Assembly: GCA_039819095.1 (NCBI GenBank)
Contig: JBCBSP010000004.1
Span: forward strand, 62,001-126,000
DNA: 64,000 bases
Direction: 5' to 3'
Source: JBCBSP01 sp039819095
Lineage (GTDB): Bacteria > Pseudomonadota > Alphaproteobacteria > Caulobacterales > Maricaulaceae
Under the pieces are notes generated by a model that worked only from the letters and a program-made list of their open reading frames with translations, had not been told where the DNA came from and did not search any database. The position numbers and the translations under genes were made by a program. This document shows positions 25,975 through 33,874 of the stretch, piece by piece (positions within the stretch are counted from its first letter, which is position 1; every line of letters begins with the position of its first letter).

Positions 25975-26931
25975 TTATCGTGGCGCAGCGGCTCTTTTCA
26001 GGCGGTCATTGATGGCGAGTCCCAGACCCGTTTCCGGAATTGGAGCCACGGCGATTCGCGTCGAACGCGAATCCAGCTCTCTCAGCGCAGAGAATAAACG
26101 CGCTGCGGCTTCTTCCAAGAAGCCTTGGGTGGAAAGGTTTAATGAAATGTCGACTTTAGGCTCTAAACCCGGCCCGAAACCGAGCCAGGCTTCGCCCGGC
26201 TGCGGGGCATCCGCATTCAGCCGGAGCGTCGCGTTCGGCGCGTAATGGCTTACCAGCATGCCCGGTGCGGTGACCGATCCGTCGTCAGCATGATCCAGCG
26301 GCCCCACAATGCGTTCAATCGCCTCCACGCTGACGCCTCCAGGGCGAAGCAGGCGCGGCGTATCGCCTGAGATATCCACAATCGTGCTCTCCACCCCGAC
26401 CGGGCAGGCGCCGGCGTCCAGGATGAGGCGGACCTTGTCACCCAGCCCGGTCGCCACGTCTTCAGCTGTGGTCGGGCTGAGACGGCCTGACGGGTTGGCG
26501 CTCGGCGCCGCCAGCGGGCGGTCGAGCACCGAGATGAGCCGCGTCATGGCTTCTGACCGGGGGTGGCGCACCGCCAGCGTATCAAGACCGGCGGTCGCCA
26601 GATCGCTGACCGGCGAAGCGGGCATTTGCCGGCCGACCAGGGTCAGCGGGCCGGGCCAGAACGCTTCGGCGAGCTGAACTCCGGCTTCGCCCAGCTCGAT
26701 CAGAGTCTGAGCGCGGTCAAGCCCGTCGACATGGGCGATAAGCGGGTTGAAGCGGGGCCGACCCTTGGCCGCAAAGATGCTAGCGACCGCTTCGCCATTG
26801 GTGGCGTCCGCAGCCAGCCCGTAGACGGTTTCGGTCGGCACGCCGACCAGCCGGCCACCCGCGAGCAATGCGGCGGCGTCATCCAGCGCGGCCGGATCGT
26901 CAGCGGCTCGAATGCGGGCGGGCGGGTTCAT
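25975..26931 (-). CDS. tsaC: Threonylcarbamoyl-AMP synthase (Sua5/YrdC type)
   Basis: A 318-residue enzyme that makes threonylcarbamoyl-AMP from threonine, bicarbonate and ATP for the t6A modification of ANN-decoding tRNAs. The YrdC domain covers residues 10-200 with GGRLVGVPTETVYGLAADATN, the KGRPRFNPLIAH segment and PSANPSGRLSPTTA. A C-terminal Sua5 domain (PGMLVSHYAPNA) makes this the long form typical of archaea and many bacteria. It is complete. The downstream genes are functionally unrelated. Confidence 0.94.
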   Translation of the reverse strand: MNPPARIRAADDPAALDDAAALLAGGRLVGVPTETVYGLAADATNGEAVASIFAAKGRPRFNPLIAHVDGLDRAQTLIELGEAGVQLAEAFWPGPLTLVGRQMPASPVSDLATAGLDTLAVRHPRSEAMTRLISVLDRPLAAPSANPSGRLSPTTAEDVATGLGDKVRLILDAGACPVGVESTIVDISGDTPRLLRPGGVSVEAIERIVGPLDHADDGSVTAPGMLVSHYAPNATLRLNADAPQPGEAWLGFGPGLEPKVDISLNLSTQGFLEEAAARLFSALRELDSRSTRIAVAPIPETGLGLAINDRLKRAAAPR

Positions 26932-26993
26932 TCGCTTTGGCTAGACGGAGCGGCGCGCGAAGGAAAGCCCCGCACCTCGGCTGAGGGGTTCGA

Positions 26994-27533
26994 TCAGCCG
27001 GCCTCTTCAGCGACGATATTCAGGCGGATGATCACCGTTTCGCCGACATCGCCCCACCCAGATCCGCCGACCCCGAAATCGCTGCGAGAGACCGTCAGCT
27101 CCGATTGCGCGGTGGCGCGGTCGCCCTCGATCACGAGCGTGAAGGGCAGTGTGACCGGAAGGCTCGCGCCCTTTATGGTCAATTCTCCGACGGCTTCGTA
27201 TCCGGTTTCGGTGGCGGTGATGCTGTCTGAAACAAAGCGCGCCTGCGGGTGGGTCTCCGGGGCGAGACCGTCCGTGCTGACCAGCGAACCGCGATATTGC
27301 GACGAGGTGTCGACCGAAGCGGTCATCACGGTCGCGTCGATTCGGGCGGTGGACAGATCGGCCGGGTCCAGAGTGATTTGCGCGTCGAAATCCTCAAACG
27401 AGCCGGGCATGGCCGCGCCGAAGACGCGCGCTTCGAACGCGACCGAGGAGGCCGCCTTGTCCAGCGTCCAGTCCTGAGCGAGGGCGGGGGCGCTGAGAAG
27501 GCTGGCGGCGAAGAGGGCGGCGGCAAGGCGCAT
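26994..27533 (-). CDS. YceI-family periplasmic protein
   Basis: A 179-residue exported protein with the lipocalin-like YceI fold, which binds isoprenoid lipids in characterised members. The signal peptide MRLAAALFAASLLSAPALA is followed by QDWTLDKAASSVAFEARVFG, the family start. VGELTIKGASLPVTLPFTL and VSRSDFGVG are conserved YceI segments. ATG at 27533 follows GGGAGC. A longer frame is not supported. It is downstream of a cytochrome b561 gene and a second YceI gene, a linkage seen in many proteobacteria. Confidence 0.92.
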   Translation of the reverse strand: MRLAAALFAASLLSAPALAQDWTLDKAASSVAFEARVFGAAMPGSFEDFDAQITLDPADLSTARIDATVMTASVDTSSQYRGSLVSTDGLAPETHPQARFVSDSITATETGYEAVGELTIKGASLPVTLPFTLVIEGDRATAQSELTVSRSDFGVGGSGWGDVGETVIIRLNIVAEEAG

Positions 27534-27622
27534 GAGGGCGCTCCCTTGATTGGAACCGGTGTCGGACAGCGTGATGCAATGAGATGTAGGCGAAACCTGG
27601 CCAGGCAAGGCTAAGAGCTGCG

Positions 27623-28213
27623 TCAGCCGTTTTGCGCCGGCATGTTCAGCCCCGGGATCATCCGCGCCAAAACCCCGTCGCGATTGATGAAGTGGTGTTT
27701 CAAGGCCGCGCCGACATGCAGCGCCAGCAAGACGAGTATCACCCAGCCGCCGGCGCCGTGCAGGCTGCCGGCGAGTTCATAGAACGGGTCGGTCTGAGGC
27801 ACGGGCAGGCGCGGCAGCAGCAAGCCTTCGATATTGAACAGCTTGCTTGGGAAATTGGTCGCCGAGGCCGTCACCCAGCCGCCGATCGGCGCACCGATCA
27901 TCACCGCGTAGAAGGCGATATGGGTGAAGCGCGCGCCAAGGCGCTCCCAGGGCTTCATGCCCGCCGGCAGGGCCGGCGCCGGGTGGGTCAGTCGCCAGGC
28001 GAGTCGGGCCAGCGAAAGGATCAGGATCGTGATGCCGGCGGTCTTGTGCCAGTTATAGGCCGACTGGACCTCGGCAAAGCTGATTTCACCGTCCACCGCG
28101 AGATCACGCAGTCCCTCCATCCACCAGCCGTAAAACACCATGCTCACCAGCATGACGGCGATGATCCAGTGCAGGGTGATGGCGACGGTGGAGTAGCGGT
28201 TTGAAGCAGCCAT
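27623..28213 (-). CDS. Cytochrome b561 family protein
   Basis: A 196-residue inner-membrane dihaem cytochrome with four predicted membrane helices. The helices carry the expected histidines: TLHWIIAVMLVSMVFYG, YNWHKTAGITILILSLARLAWR, ARFTHIAFYAVMIGAPIGGW and LVLLALHVGAALKHHFI. RLAWRLTHPAPALP is a family hallmark. Such proteins oxidise quinol or move electrons across the membrane, and a role superoxide:ubiquinone oxidoreductase has been shown for E. coli CybB. It is flanked on both sides by YceI genes, which suggests a quinone- or isoprenoid-linked function. Confidence 0.92.
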   Translation of the reverse strand: MAASNRYSTVAITLHWIIAVMLVSMVFYGWWMEGLRDLAVDGEISFAEVQSAYNWHKTAGITILILSLARLAWRLTHPAPALPAGMKPWERLGARFTHIAFYAVMIGAPIGGWVTASATNFPSKLFNIEGLLLPRLPVPQTDPFYELAGSLHGAGGWVILVLLALHVGAALKHHFINRDGVLARMIPGLNMPAQNG

Positions 28214-28235
28214 GACGGGTCTTTCGTGCTGAGCG

Positions 28236-28856
28236 CTATCGAGCCTTCAGGAATTCCGCCTGGATAGTGATGCGAACCTCGTCGGAGATGAAGCCCCCCG
28301 GCAGCCGCCCGACGCCGAATTCGGTCCTGTCAATCGTGGTTGAGGCGCGAAAACCGATGGCGTTTCGGCCCTCTAGCGGATTGAAGACGCCGCCGTAAAA
28401 CTCTGTTTCCAGGATTGCAGGCCGGGTCACGCCCTTGATCGTCAGCTCGCCTGAGACCCGCCCGCTCGTTGGCCCGGTCACCTCGATCGTCGTGGACCGG
28501 AAGATCAGCTCAGCATGGCTAACCGCGTCTAACCAGGCCCCGCCGCGCAGCGTTTCGTCAAACTCAGGATCGCCGGTTGAGATCGACGCCGCGTCCACCG
28601 TCGCAACGAGCACTGCGGCGTCCGGCGCGCCGGGATCGAAGGTCAGGCTCGCATTCGCGCGGTCAAAGCGCGCCGTGTACCAGGACAGTCCCAGATGGCG
28701 GACCTGCCAGGTCACGCTGGTGTGGCCGGGATCAAGCCGCCACTCGCCAGAGGGCAGCTCGGCGGGGTCGAGGGTAGGCGTTCCCACGCAAGCGGCGAGC
28801 AGAAGGGCGGACAAGAGGGCGGCGAGCCGTCGCCATTCGCGTCGCGAAAAATCCAT
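28236..28856 (-). CDS. YceI-family lipoprotein
   Basis: A 206-residue second YceI protein, but lipidated: the N-terminus MDFSRREWRRLAALLSALLLAAC ends in a lipobox cysteine. The mature domain starts WRLDPGHTSVTWQVRHLGLSWYTARF and has SGELTIKGVTRPAILETEF and IDRTEFGVGRLPGGFISDEVRITI. It is the first gene of the YceI / cytochrome b561 / YceI unit. The start at 28856 is preferred over an ATG eight codons earlier because it places the hydrophobic stretch normally. Confidence 0.9.
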   Translation of the reverse strand: MDFSRREWRRLAALLSALLLAACVGTPTLDPAELPSGEWRLDPGHTSVTWQVRHLGLSWYTARFDRANASLTFDPGAPDAAVLVATVDAASISTGDPEFDETLRGGAWLDAVSHAELIFRSTTIEVTGPTSGRVSGELTIKGVTRPAILETEFYGGVFNPLEGRNAIGFRASTTIDRTEFGVGRLPGGFISDEVRITIQAEFLKAR

Positions 28857-28906
28857 CAACGTCAGAGCAAAGCAATACAAGGTAGAAAATTTCCTCTTAA
28901 AAGGGA

Positions 28907-28916
28907 ATCATATGAT
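28907..28916 (+). promoter_or_regulatory. Palindromic -10-like site upstream of the peptide cassette
   Basis: ATCATATGAT is a perfect 10-base palindrome containing TATGAT (28911-28916), a good -10 candidate, in a markedly AT-rich stretch (28861-28960). No clear -35 is found at 17 bases, so an activator or alternative sigma factor may be involved. Confidence 0.3.
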
Positions 28917-28956
28917 CTTAGATATACCAATGGTCGATCTGACGAATGGTTTAACT

Positions 28957-28962
28957 AGGAGG
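28957..28962 (+). promoter_or_regulatory. Perfect Shine-Dalgarno for a TTG-started peptide gene
   Basis: AGGAGG lies seven bases before TTG at 28970. It decides the start of the bacteriocin-like gene despite the rare initiation codon. Confidence 0.8.
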
Positions 28963-28969
28963 CGACCCT

Positions 28970-29203
28970 TTGAGAGAGTTGAGCTTCGAAGAGACTTTTC
29001 AAGTGTCTGGCGCATCGTACGGAAACTACGGGGCCGGCGTGGCCGGGGCTGTGGATAATGCCGGGAATCAAGATGGTGATCCGTTCGACGAGTACATTGC
29101 CATCTATGGAGGTATCACGGCAGGCGCCGGCGTGGCGGGTCTGACGCCGGTCGCTGGCGCGGTCGCCGCGGCTGCTGCGTTGATCGACACGTTCCTAACC
29201 TAG
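28970..29203 (+). CDS. Bacteriocin-like peptide precursor with double-glycine-type leader
   Basis: A 77-residue peptide starting with TTG behind a perfect AGGAGG. The first 15 residues, MRELSFEETFQVSGA, fit the double-glycine leader pattern (MREL-S-x-E-E, hydrophobic, SGG), here with SGA at the expected cut. The core of about 62 residues has no cysteine. It contains a Gly/Asn/Asp-rich half (SYGNYGAGVAGAVDNAGNQDGD) and a hydrophobic half with GxxxG-like spacing (GGITAGAGVAGLTPVAGAVAA). This is typical of class II unmodified bacteriocins. No C39 peptidase-transporter is nearby, so export would rely on a distant system. The next gene may encode immunity. Confidence 0.7.
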   Translation: MRELSFEETFQVSGASYGNYGAGVAGAVDNAGNQDGDPFDEYIAIYGGITAGAGVAGLTPVAGAVAAAAALIDTFLT

Positions 29204-29215
29204 CATTCACCCTGT

Positions 29216-29247
29216 GAGTGTGTTTCGGTGACGACCGAGGCACACTC
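29216..29247 (+). other. Hairpin between peptide gene and downstream membrane-protein gene
   Basis: GAGTGTGTTTCGGT (29216-29229), loop GACG, ACCGAGGCACACTC (29234-29247). Twelve of 14 positions pair. No T-run follows, so it is more likely an mRNA-stability or processing element than a full terminator. Confidence 0.65.
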
Positions 29248-29508
29248 GTGTCGGGTGATGATTCTCCGGAGTTGCGAATGTTCATTCTCCTACTCGTTTT
29301 AGTCGCGGTCCAGGTTTGCGTCCTCGCGTTCGACGCCTTTTTCGGCGTCCGCGCTCAATACCTATCTGGGGTCTCCGCCATCACGATCTTGATCAATGTC
29401 GCGGTCTTGTTCGCGAAGCCTCGTTTCCTTCAGGATTTGAAAAATAGAGCGGTTGTGGTCGCCGTGTTCTTACTCGCAGTGTTGATCTCGCTCGCGGCCG
29501 CGTACTGA
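29248..29508 (+). CDS. Small membrane protein, candidate immunity protein
   Basis: About 86 residues from GTG at 29248, or 76 from ATG at 29278, which has GGAG six bases upstream. Three hydrophobic segments are visible: MFILLLVLVAVQVCVLAFDAFF, YLSGVSAITILINVAVLFA and VVVAVFLLAVLISLAAAY. Small three-helix proteins encoded right after class II bacteriocin genes are often immunity proteins. That role is inferred here only from position and topology. It follows the peptide gene after a hairpin. I recognise no family. Confidence 0.55.
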   Translation: MSGDDSPELRMFILLLVLVAVQVCVLAFDAFFGVRAQYLSGVSAITILINVAVLFAKPRFLQDLKNRAVVVAVFLLAVLISLAAAY

Positions 29509-29609
29509 CGCGGCTCGAAGACCGGACAATCCGCCACACCCTGTAGCGCAATGCGCTGCGCGCGCTATGTTCTGGTTTCCTGATATGAACGCCTGCCGGA
29601 GATCGCCTC

Positions 29610-31394
29610 ATGACCTATCGCGCCCCTGTTCGCGACATCCGCTTCTGCCTTGAGGAGATCGCCGCTCTGGACGGGTTGAAGGCCACCGGGGCTTTTCCGG
29701 AGTTTTCCTCCGATTTGACCGGGCAGATTCTTGAAGAAGCCGGCAGGCTCGCCACCGACGTGCTCGGTCCGCTGAACTGGCCGGCCGATCAGGAAGGCTG
29801 CTCGCTCGATAATGGCGTGGTGCGCACCCCGAAAGGCTTCAAGCAGGCCTACGCCACTTATGTGGAAGGCGGCTGGCAGGGGCTTCAGTTTCCGCCTGAG
29901 CAGGGCGGGATGGGTCTGCCGCGCGCGCTCGGCACCGCCTTCATGGAGATGCTGCAGTCCGGCTGCATGAGCTTCGGGCTCGGGCCCATGCTCTCCTTCG
30001 GCGGGATTGAAGCGCTCATCGCTCATGGCAGCGAAGAGCAGCGCGCGCTCTATCTGCCGAAGATCATGTCGGGCGAGTGGACCGCCACCATGAATCTGAC
30101 CGAGCCGCAGGCCGGCTCCGATGTCGGCGCCTTGCGCACCAAAGCTGAACCCAATGGCGATGGCAGCTGGTCGATCACGGGGCAGAAAATCTACATCACC
30201 TGGGGGGAGCATGATTGCGCTGAGAACATCGTCCACCTGGTGCTGGCGCGCACGCCGGACAGCCCGGAGGGCACCAAGGGCATCTCGCTCTTCCTGGTGC
30301 CGAAATTCCTGCCCGATGCTGACGGCAATCCCGGTGAACGCAACGCCGCGAAAGCGATCGGGCTGGAGCGCAAGCTCGGCATTCACGGATCGCCGACCTG
30401 CACCATGGAGTTTGCCGGCGCCAAAGGCTGGCTGATCGGCCCGGAGCAGAAGGGCATGGCGTGCATGTTCACTATGATGAATTCCGCCCGGCTCAATGTC
30501 GGCGCCCAGGGCGTCGGCATCGCTGAACGGGCCTATCAGCAGGCGCACGCTTTCGCGCAGGAACGCAAGCAGGGCCGCGCCCCCGGCGCTGAAGGTCCGG
30601 CGCCGCACGCCATCATCGAACACCCGGACGTGCGCCGCATGCTGGCGCTGATGAAAGCCAAGACTGAAGCCGCCCGCGCCATCTGTTATCACGCGGCGGT
30701 CGAGGCCGATTACGCCGAACACGCCGAGGACGAGGATGAGCGCGCCTGGGCGAAGCGGCGCGAGAATCTGATGATCCCGCTCGCCAAGGCCTGGTCGACC
30801 GATATCGGGGTGGAGGTCGCCTCGCTCGGCATTCAGGTGCATGGCGGCATGGGCTTTGTGGAGGAGACCGGCGCGGCCCAGCATTATCGCGATGCGCGCA
30901 TCACCCCGATCTATGAAGGCACGAACGGCATTCAGGCGATCGATCTGGTCGGCCGCAAGCTCGCCGGCGACGGCGGCCGCGCGGTGCGCGATCTGATCGA
31001 GGATGTGCGTCAGACGATTGAGGACTGCGCCACCTCGTCCAACCCGGACCTGCCACACATCGCTGAACGGCTCGGCCCGGCCTGCGACGTGCTGGAGGCC
31101 GCCTCCGCGTGGGTGCTGGATGCATCCAACGAGGACCGGCTGGCGGGCGCCACGAGCTATCTGAAGCTCGCCGGTGATGTCACCGGCGGCTGGCTGCTCG
31201 CCGTGGGTGCGGTCGCCGCGCAGCGTCAACTGAAGGAAGGCGAGGGCGATGCCGACTATGCCCGCTCGCGCATCGCGCTGACGCGGGTCTACGCCTCAAC
31301 CGTGCTCAGCTCTGCTCCGGGCCTGCTCGGCGATATCCAGCTCGGCGCCGACATGCTGTTCGAACCCGGCGAGGCGATGCTGGCGAGCGTCTGA
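29610..31394 (+). CDS. Acyl-CoA dehydrogenase, long (about 600-residue) class
   Basis: A 594-residue FAD enzyme that introduces a trans-2 double bond into acyl-CoA. Visible are the N-terminal GWQGLQFPPEQGGMGLPRALG, the central MNLTEPQAGSDVGALRTKAEP, QKIYITWGEHD, the SARLNVGAQGVGIAERAYQ region, and the catalytic-Glu segment ITPIYEGTNGIQAIDLVGRKL. The extra C-terminal ~130 residues and length match the group that includes 3-methylmercaptopropionyl-CoA dehydrogenase DmdC. The exact substrate cannot be assigned from sequence alone. Stand-alone gene; the following gene is convergent. Confidence 0.92.
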   Translation: MTYRAPVRDIRFCLEEIAALDGLKATGAFPEFSSDLTGQILEEAGRLATDVLGPLNWPADQEGCSLDNGVVRTPKGFKQAYATYVEGGWQGLQFPPEQGGMGLPRALGTAFMEMLQSGCMSFGLGPMLSFGGIEALIAHGSEEQRALYLPKIMSGEWTATMNLTEPQAGSDVGALRTKAEPNGDGSWSITGQKIYITWGEHDCAENIVHLVLARTPDSPEGTKGISLFLVPKFLPDADGNPGERNAAKAIGLERKLGIHGSPTCTMEFAGAKGWLIGPEQKGMACMFTMMNSARLNVGAQGVGIAERAYQQAHAFAQERKQGRAPGAEGPAPHAIIEHPDVRRMLALMKAKTEAARAICYHAAVEADYAEHAEDEDERAWAKRRENLMIPLAKAWSTDIGVEVASLGIQVHGGMGFVEETGAAQHYRDARITPIYEGTNGIQAIDLVGRKLAGDGGRAVRDLIEDVRQTIEDCATSSNPDLPHIAERLGPACDVLEAASAWVLDASNEDRLAGATSYLKLAGDVTGGWLLAVGAVAAQRQLKEGEGDADYARSRIALTRVYASTVLSSAPGLLGDIQLGADMLFEPGEAMLASV

Positions 31395-31397
31395 CCG

Positions 31398-31420
31398 CGC
31401 CGCGTCCCGGGACGGGCGCC
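31398..31420. terminator. Possible bidirectional terminator
   Basis: Perfect core CGTCCCGGGACG (31403-31414) flanked by imperfect GCGCC/GGCGC arms, between the convergent acyl-CoA dehydrogenase and gshA genes. No T-run. Confidence 0.35.
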
Positions 31421-31486
31421 GATTACGCAAACCTGAAGAGTCGCCCGCTCTGCGCGCTGACGCGTCTGGCCTTGATGACCGGCGGC

Positions 31487-32860
31487 TCAGTAAGCGCACT
31501 CGGTGAAGACCGGCTCCACGCTTTCATTCCATTCGCCGTGATAGCGCTGCAACAGCGCTTCGGCCGGGCTGACCCCGGACCGGGCGATGGCGTCGAGCTC
31601 ATCCAGGAAGACGCCTTCATGCTCGCCATGGCCGTTCAGGCGCGCACGCGCGCGCAGTCCCTCGCGTGAAATTTTCAGCGCTTCAAGCGCCACATTCTGC
31701 AGGCTTGCGTCCCGGAAGGGCGTTTTCAGCGCATGGCGCGCTGCGCCGACGCGCAGGGCGTCGCGTTCGTCTTCGGTCCAGTCCTTGACCAGATCCCAGG
31801 CGGCATCCAGCGCCGCGCCGTCATAGAGAAGTCCGACCCAGAAGGCGGGCAGGGCGCACAGCCGGTTCCACGGCCCGCCATCGGCGCCGCGCTGTTCGAT
31901 AAAGGTTTTCAGCCGCACTTCCGGGAAGAGGGTGGACAGATGATCCTCCCAGTCGCTCATCGCCGGAATCTCGCCAGGCAGGATGGGCAATCGGCCAGCC
32001 AGGAAATCCTTGAAACTCAGGCCGGACGCATCGAGATAGCGGCCCTCGCGCTTGACGAAATACATTGGCGCTTCGAGCGCCCAGTCGACATAGCGTTCAA
32101 AGCCGAACCCATCCTCGAACGCAAACGGCAGCATGCCGGTGCGGTCATTATCGGTGTCGGTCCAGATATGGGCGCGATAGGACAGGAAGCCGTTCGGCCT
32201 GCCGTCGGCGAAGGGTGAGTTGGCGAACAGCGCGGTCGCGACAGGCTGCAGCGCCAGCGAGACGCGCAGCTTCTTGATCATGTCCGCTTCGGTCTCGAAA
32301 TCGAGATTGGTCTGCACGGTGCAGGAGCGGAACATCATCTGATGACCGAGCCCGCCTACCTTCGGCATGTAATCGCGCATGATCTGATAGCGCGCCTTGG
32401 GCATCATGGGCGTGTCTTCCAGCGCCCATTTTGGTGAGAACCCCAGGCCCAGGAAGCCGACGCCGATCTCCTCGGCGACCTCGCGCACCTCGCGCAAATG
32501 CCCGTTCACCTCACGGCAGGTCTCATGCAGGGTTTCCACCGGCGCGCCGGACAGCTCAAACTGCCCGCCCGGCTCCAGCGTAATGGATCCACCCTCGCGC
32601 TTCAGCGCGACGGGCTTGCCCTCTTCCTCGATCGGCGTCCAGCCGAAGCGCGTCAGGCCTTCTAAAAGCTTGCGCACGCTTGCGCCCTCGGCCTCATAGG
32701 GCAGCGGCTTATGATCGTTCAGCGTGAAGCTGAACTTCTCGTGCTCTGTGCCGATGCGGAAGCGTTCAGGCGGTTTGCAGCCGGCTTCCAGATGCTCGAT
32801 GAGCTGAGCCCTGGTCTGGATGCGGGCGCCTTCGCCCCCGGCGTTGTAGCTGCCGCTCAT
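31487..32860 (-). CDS. gshA: Glutamate-cysteine ligase, plant/alphaproteobacterial type
   Basis: A 457-residue enzyme making gamma-glutamylcysteine, the first step of glutathione synthesis. Family features: RFRIGTEHEKFSFTLNDHKPLPYE near residue 36, SITLEPGGQFELSGAPVETLHETC, FLGLGFSPKWALEDTPMMPKARYQIM, GHQMMFRSCTVQTNLDF and TDNDRTGMLPFAF. The plant-type ligase is regulated in plants by disulfides, and such regulation is not certain here. It is complete. gshB is not in the window. Confidence 0.95.
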   Translation of the reverse strand: MSGSYNAGGEGARIQTRAQLIEHLEAGCKPPERFRIGTEHEKFSFTLNDHKPLPYEAEGASVRKLLEGLTRFGWTPIEEEGKPVALKREGGSITLEPGGQFELSGAPVETLHETCREVNGHLREVREVAEEIGVGFLGLGFSPKWALEDTPMMPKARYQIMRDYMPKVGGLGHQMMFRSCTVQTNLDFETEADMIKKLRVSLALQPVATALFANSPFADGRPNGFLSYRAHIWTDTDNDRTGMLPFAFEDGFGFERYVDWALEAPMYFVKREGRYLDASGLSFKDFLAGRLPILPGEIPAMSDWEDHLSTLFPEVRLKTFIEQRGADGGPWNRLCALPAFWVGLLYDGAALDAAWDLVKDWTEDERDALRVGAARHALKTPFRDASLQNVALEALKISREGLRARARLNGHGEHEGVFLDELDAIARSGVSPAEALLQRYHGEWNESVEPVFTECAY

Positions 32861-32941
32861 TCAGGCTCAGCTCCTGACCGCTTCTGATGGGCTGCACACT
32901 TATGGCGATGCTGTCCTTACGGCAAGTAAGGTCATGCTGCT

Positions 32942-33793
32942 TCACGGGTTCGTGAGCGCGCCCCAATCGCCCAGAACCGCCTGCCAGAGGCTGAGCGCTG
33001 CAGCCGCCGCCGTGTCCGCGCGCAGGATGCGCGGCCCGAGCGTGACGGGCAGCACAAAGGGTTGTTCGCGCAGGAGCACGCGCTCGCGCGGCGTGAATCC
33101 GCCCTCAGGCCCGACCAAGATCGCCCACGGTGAATCCCCAGGCGCATTGGAGATTTCTGACTCAGCCCCTCCCCTTGAGCGGAGGGCTGGGGTGAGGTGG
33201 AGCCGTTCTTGATGGCGCCGCAAGACGTCCAGCATGGGCGAAGCACGGCCGGTCTCTCCGCCCCACGGGGCTTTGGCGTCGTCCCCCGCTTCATCGCAGA
33301 AGATCAGCCAGCGGCTATCATCCCAACCTTCAAGGAGTGCGGGCAGGCGGACCGGTTCGCACACTTCGGCCAGATCGAGGCGCTCGGTCTGTTCGGCCGC
33401 CTCGCGCGCCAATGCGTTCAAACGGTCGGTGCGCACCCGGTCGGTGATGGTGCGTTCGGTCAGCACCGGGCGCAGGCGGGCTGCGCCGAGCTCCACCGCC
33501 TTTTCCACGATGAAATCGGTGCGAGCCTTTTTCACCGGCGCGAATAAGAGCTCCACATCAGGGCTGCTGTGCTGGACGCGGTGCTGATCGAGAATGCTCA
33601 GGCGAGCCTCACGCTTGCTGCCCGATTCCACCCTTGCGCGCCATTCGCCGTCCCGGCCGTTGAAGACGCGGACTTCATCACCCGCGCTTCGGCGCATGAC
33701 GGTGAGCAGGTAGTGCGACTGGCCGCGGTCAAGCACGATACGCGCGCCTTCGGCGAGATCGACATCGACATGGAGGCGGGGGAGTGAGGCCAT
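32942..33793 (-). CDS. rsmE: 16S rRNA m3U1498 methyltransferase with repeat-derived insert
   Basis: A 283-residue SPOUT-fold methyltransferase modifying U1498 of 16S rRNA. The N-terminal PUA-like part has LDRGQSHYLLTVMRRSAGDEVRVFNGRDGEW. The SPOUT part has FAPVKKARTDFIVEKAVELGAARLRPVLTERTI, ILVGPEGGFTPRERVLL and LGPRILRADTAAAAALSL. Between MLDVLRRHQE and SPWAILVGPEGG lies an extra segment, about residues 196-214 (LHLTPALRSRGGAESEIS), encoded by an intergenic-type palindromic repeat. The family is normally about 245 residues, so the protein is correspondingly long. The start at 33793 is 12 codons inside a longer frame. Confidence 0.93.
   Translation of the reverse strand: MASLPRLHVDVDLAEGARIVLDRGQSHYLLTVMRRSAGDEVRVFNGRDGEWRARVESGSKREARLSILDQHRVQHSSPDVELLFAPVKKARTDFIVEKAVELGAARLRPVLTERTITDRVRTDRLNALAREAAEQTERLDLAEVCEPVRLPALLEGWDDSRWLIFCDEAGDDAKAPWGGETGRASPMLDVLRRHQERLHLTPALRSRGGAESEISNAPGDSPWAILVGPEGGFTPRERVLLREQPFVLPVTLGPRILRADTAAAAALSLWQAVLGDWGALTNP
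33152..33204. repeat. Palindromic repeat inserted in rsmE coding sequence
   Basis: CAGCCCCTCC (33163-33172), loop CCTTGAGC, GGAGGGCTG (33181-33189), with the flanking GGGGTGAGGTGG. This is the CCCCAGCCCTC...GAGGGGCTGAG type of dispersed palindrome, usually intergenic. It stays in frame with rsmE. Confidence 0.75.
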
Positions 33794-33874
33794 GGCCTGC
33801 TTATGCCGCGTGCGGCGCCATGGCGCCAAGCCGGGAGCTTTTCCAACTCCTGTTCAAAGGTTAGTGGAGGGGAG

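Noticed and set aside
29565..31229. 554-codon minus-strand open frame opposite the acyl-CoA dehydrogenase
   Set aside because: Antisense shadow of a well-conserved enzyme in high-GC DNA.
33197..33547. Frame reading PSAQGEG-type sequence opposite rsmE
   Set aside because: This is the translation of the palindromic repeat on the other strand, not a gene.
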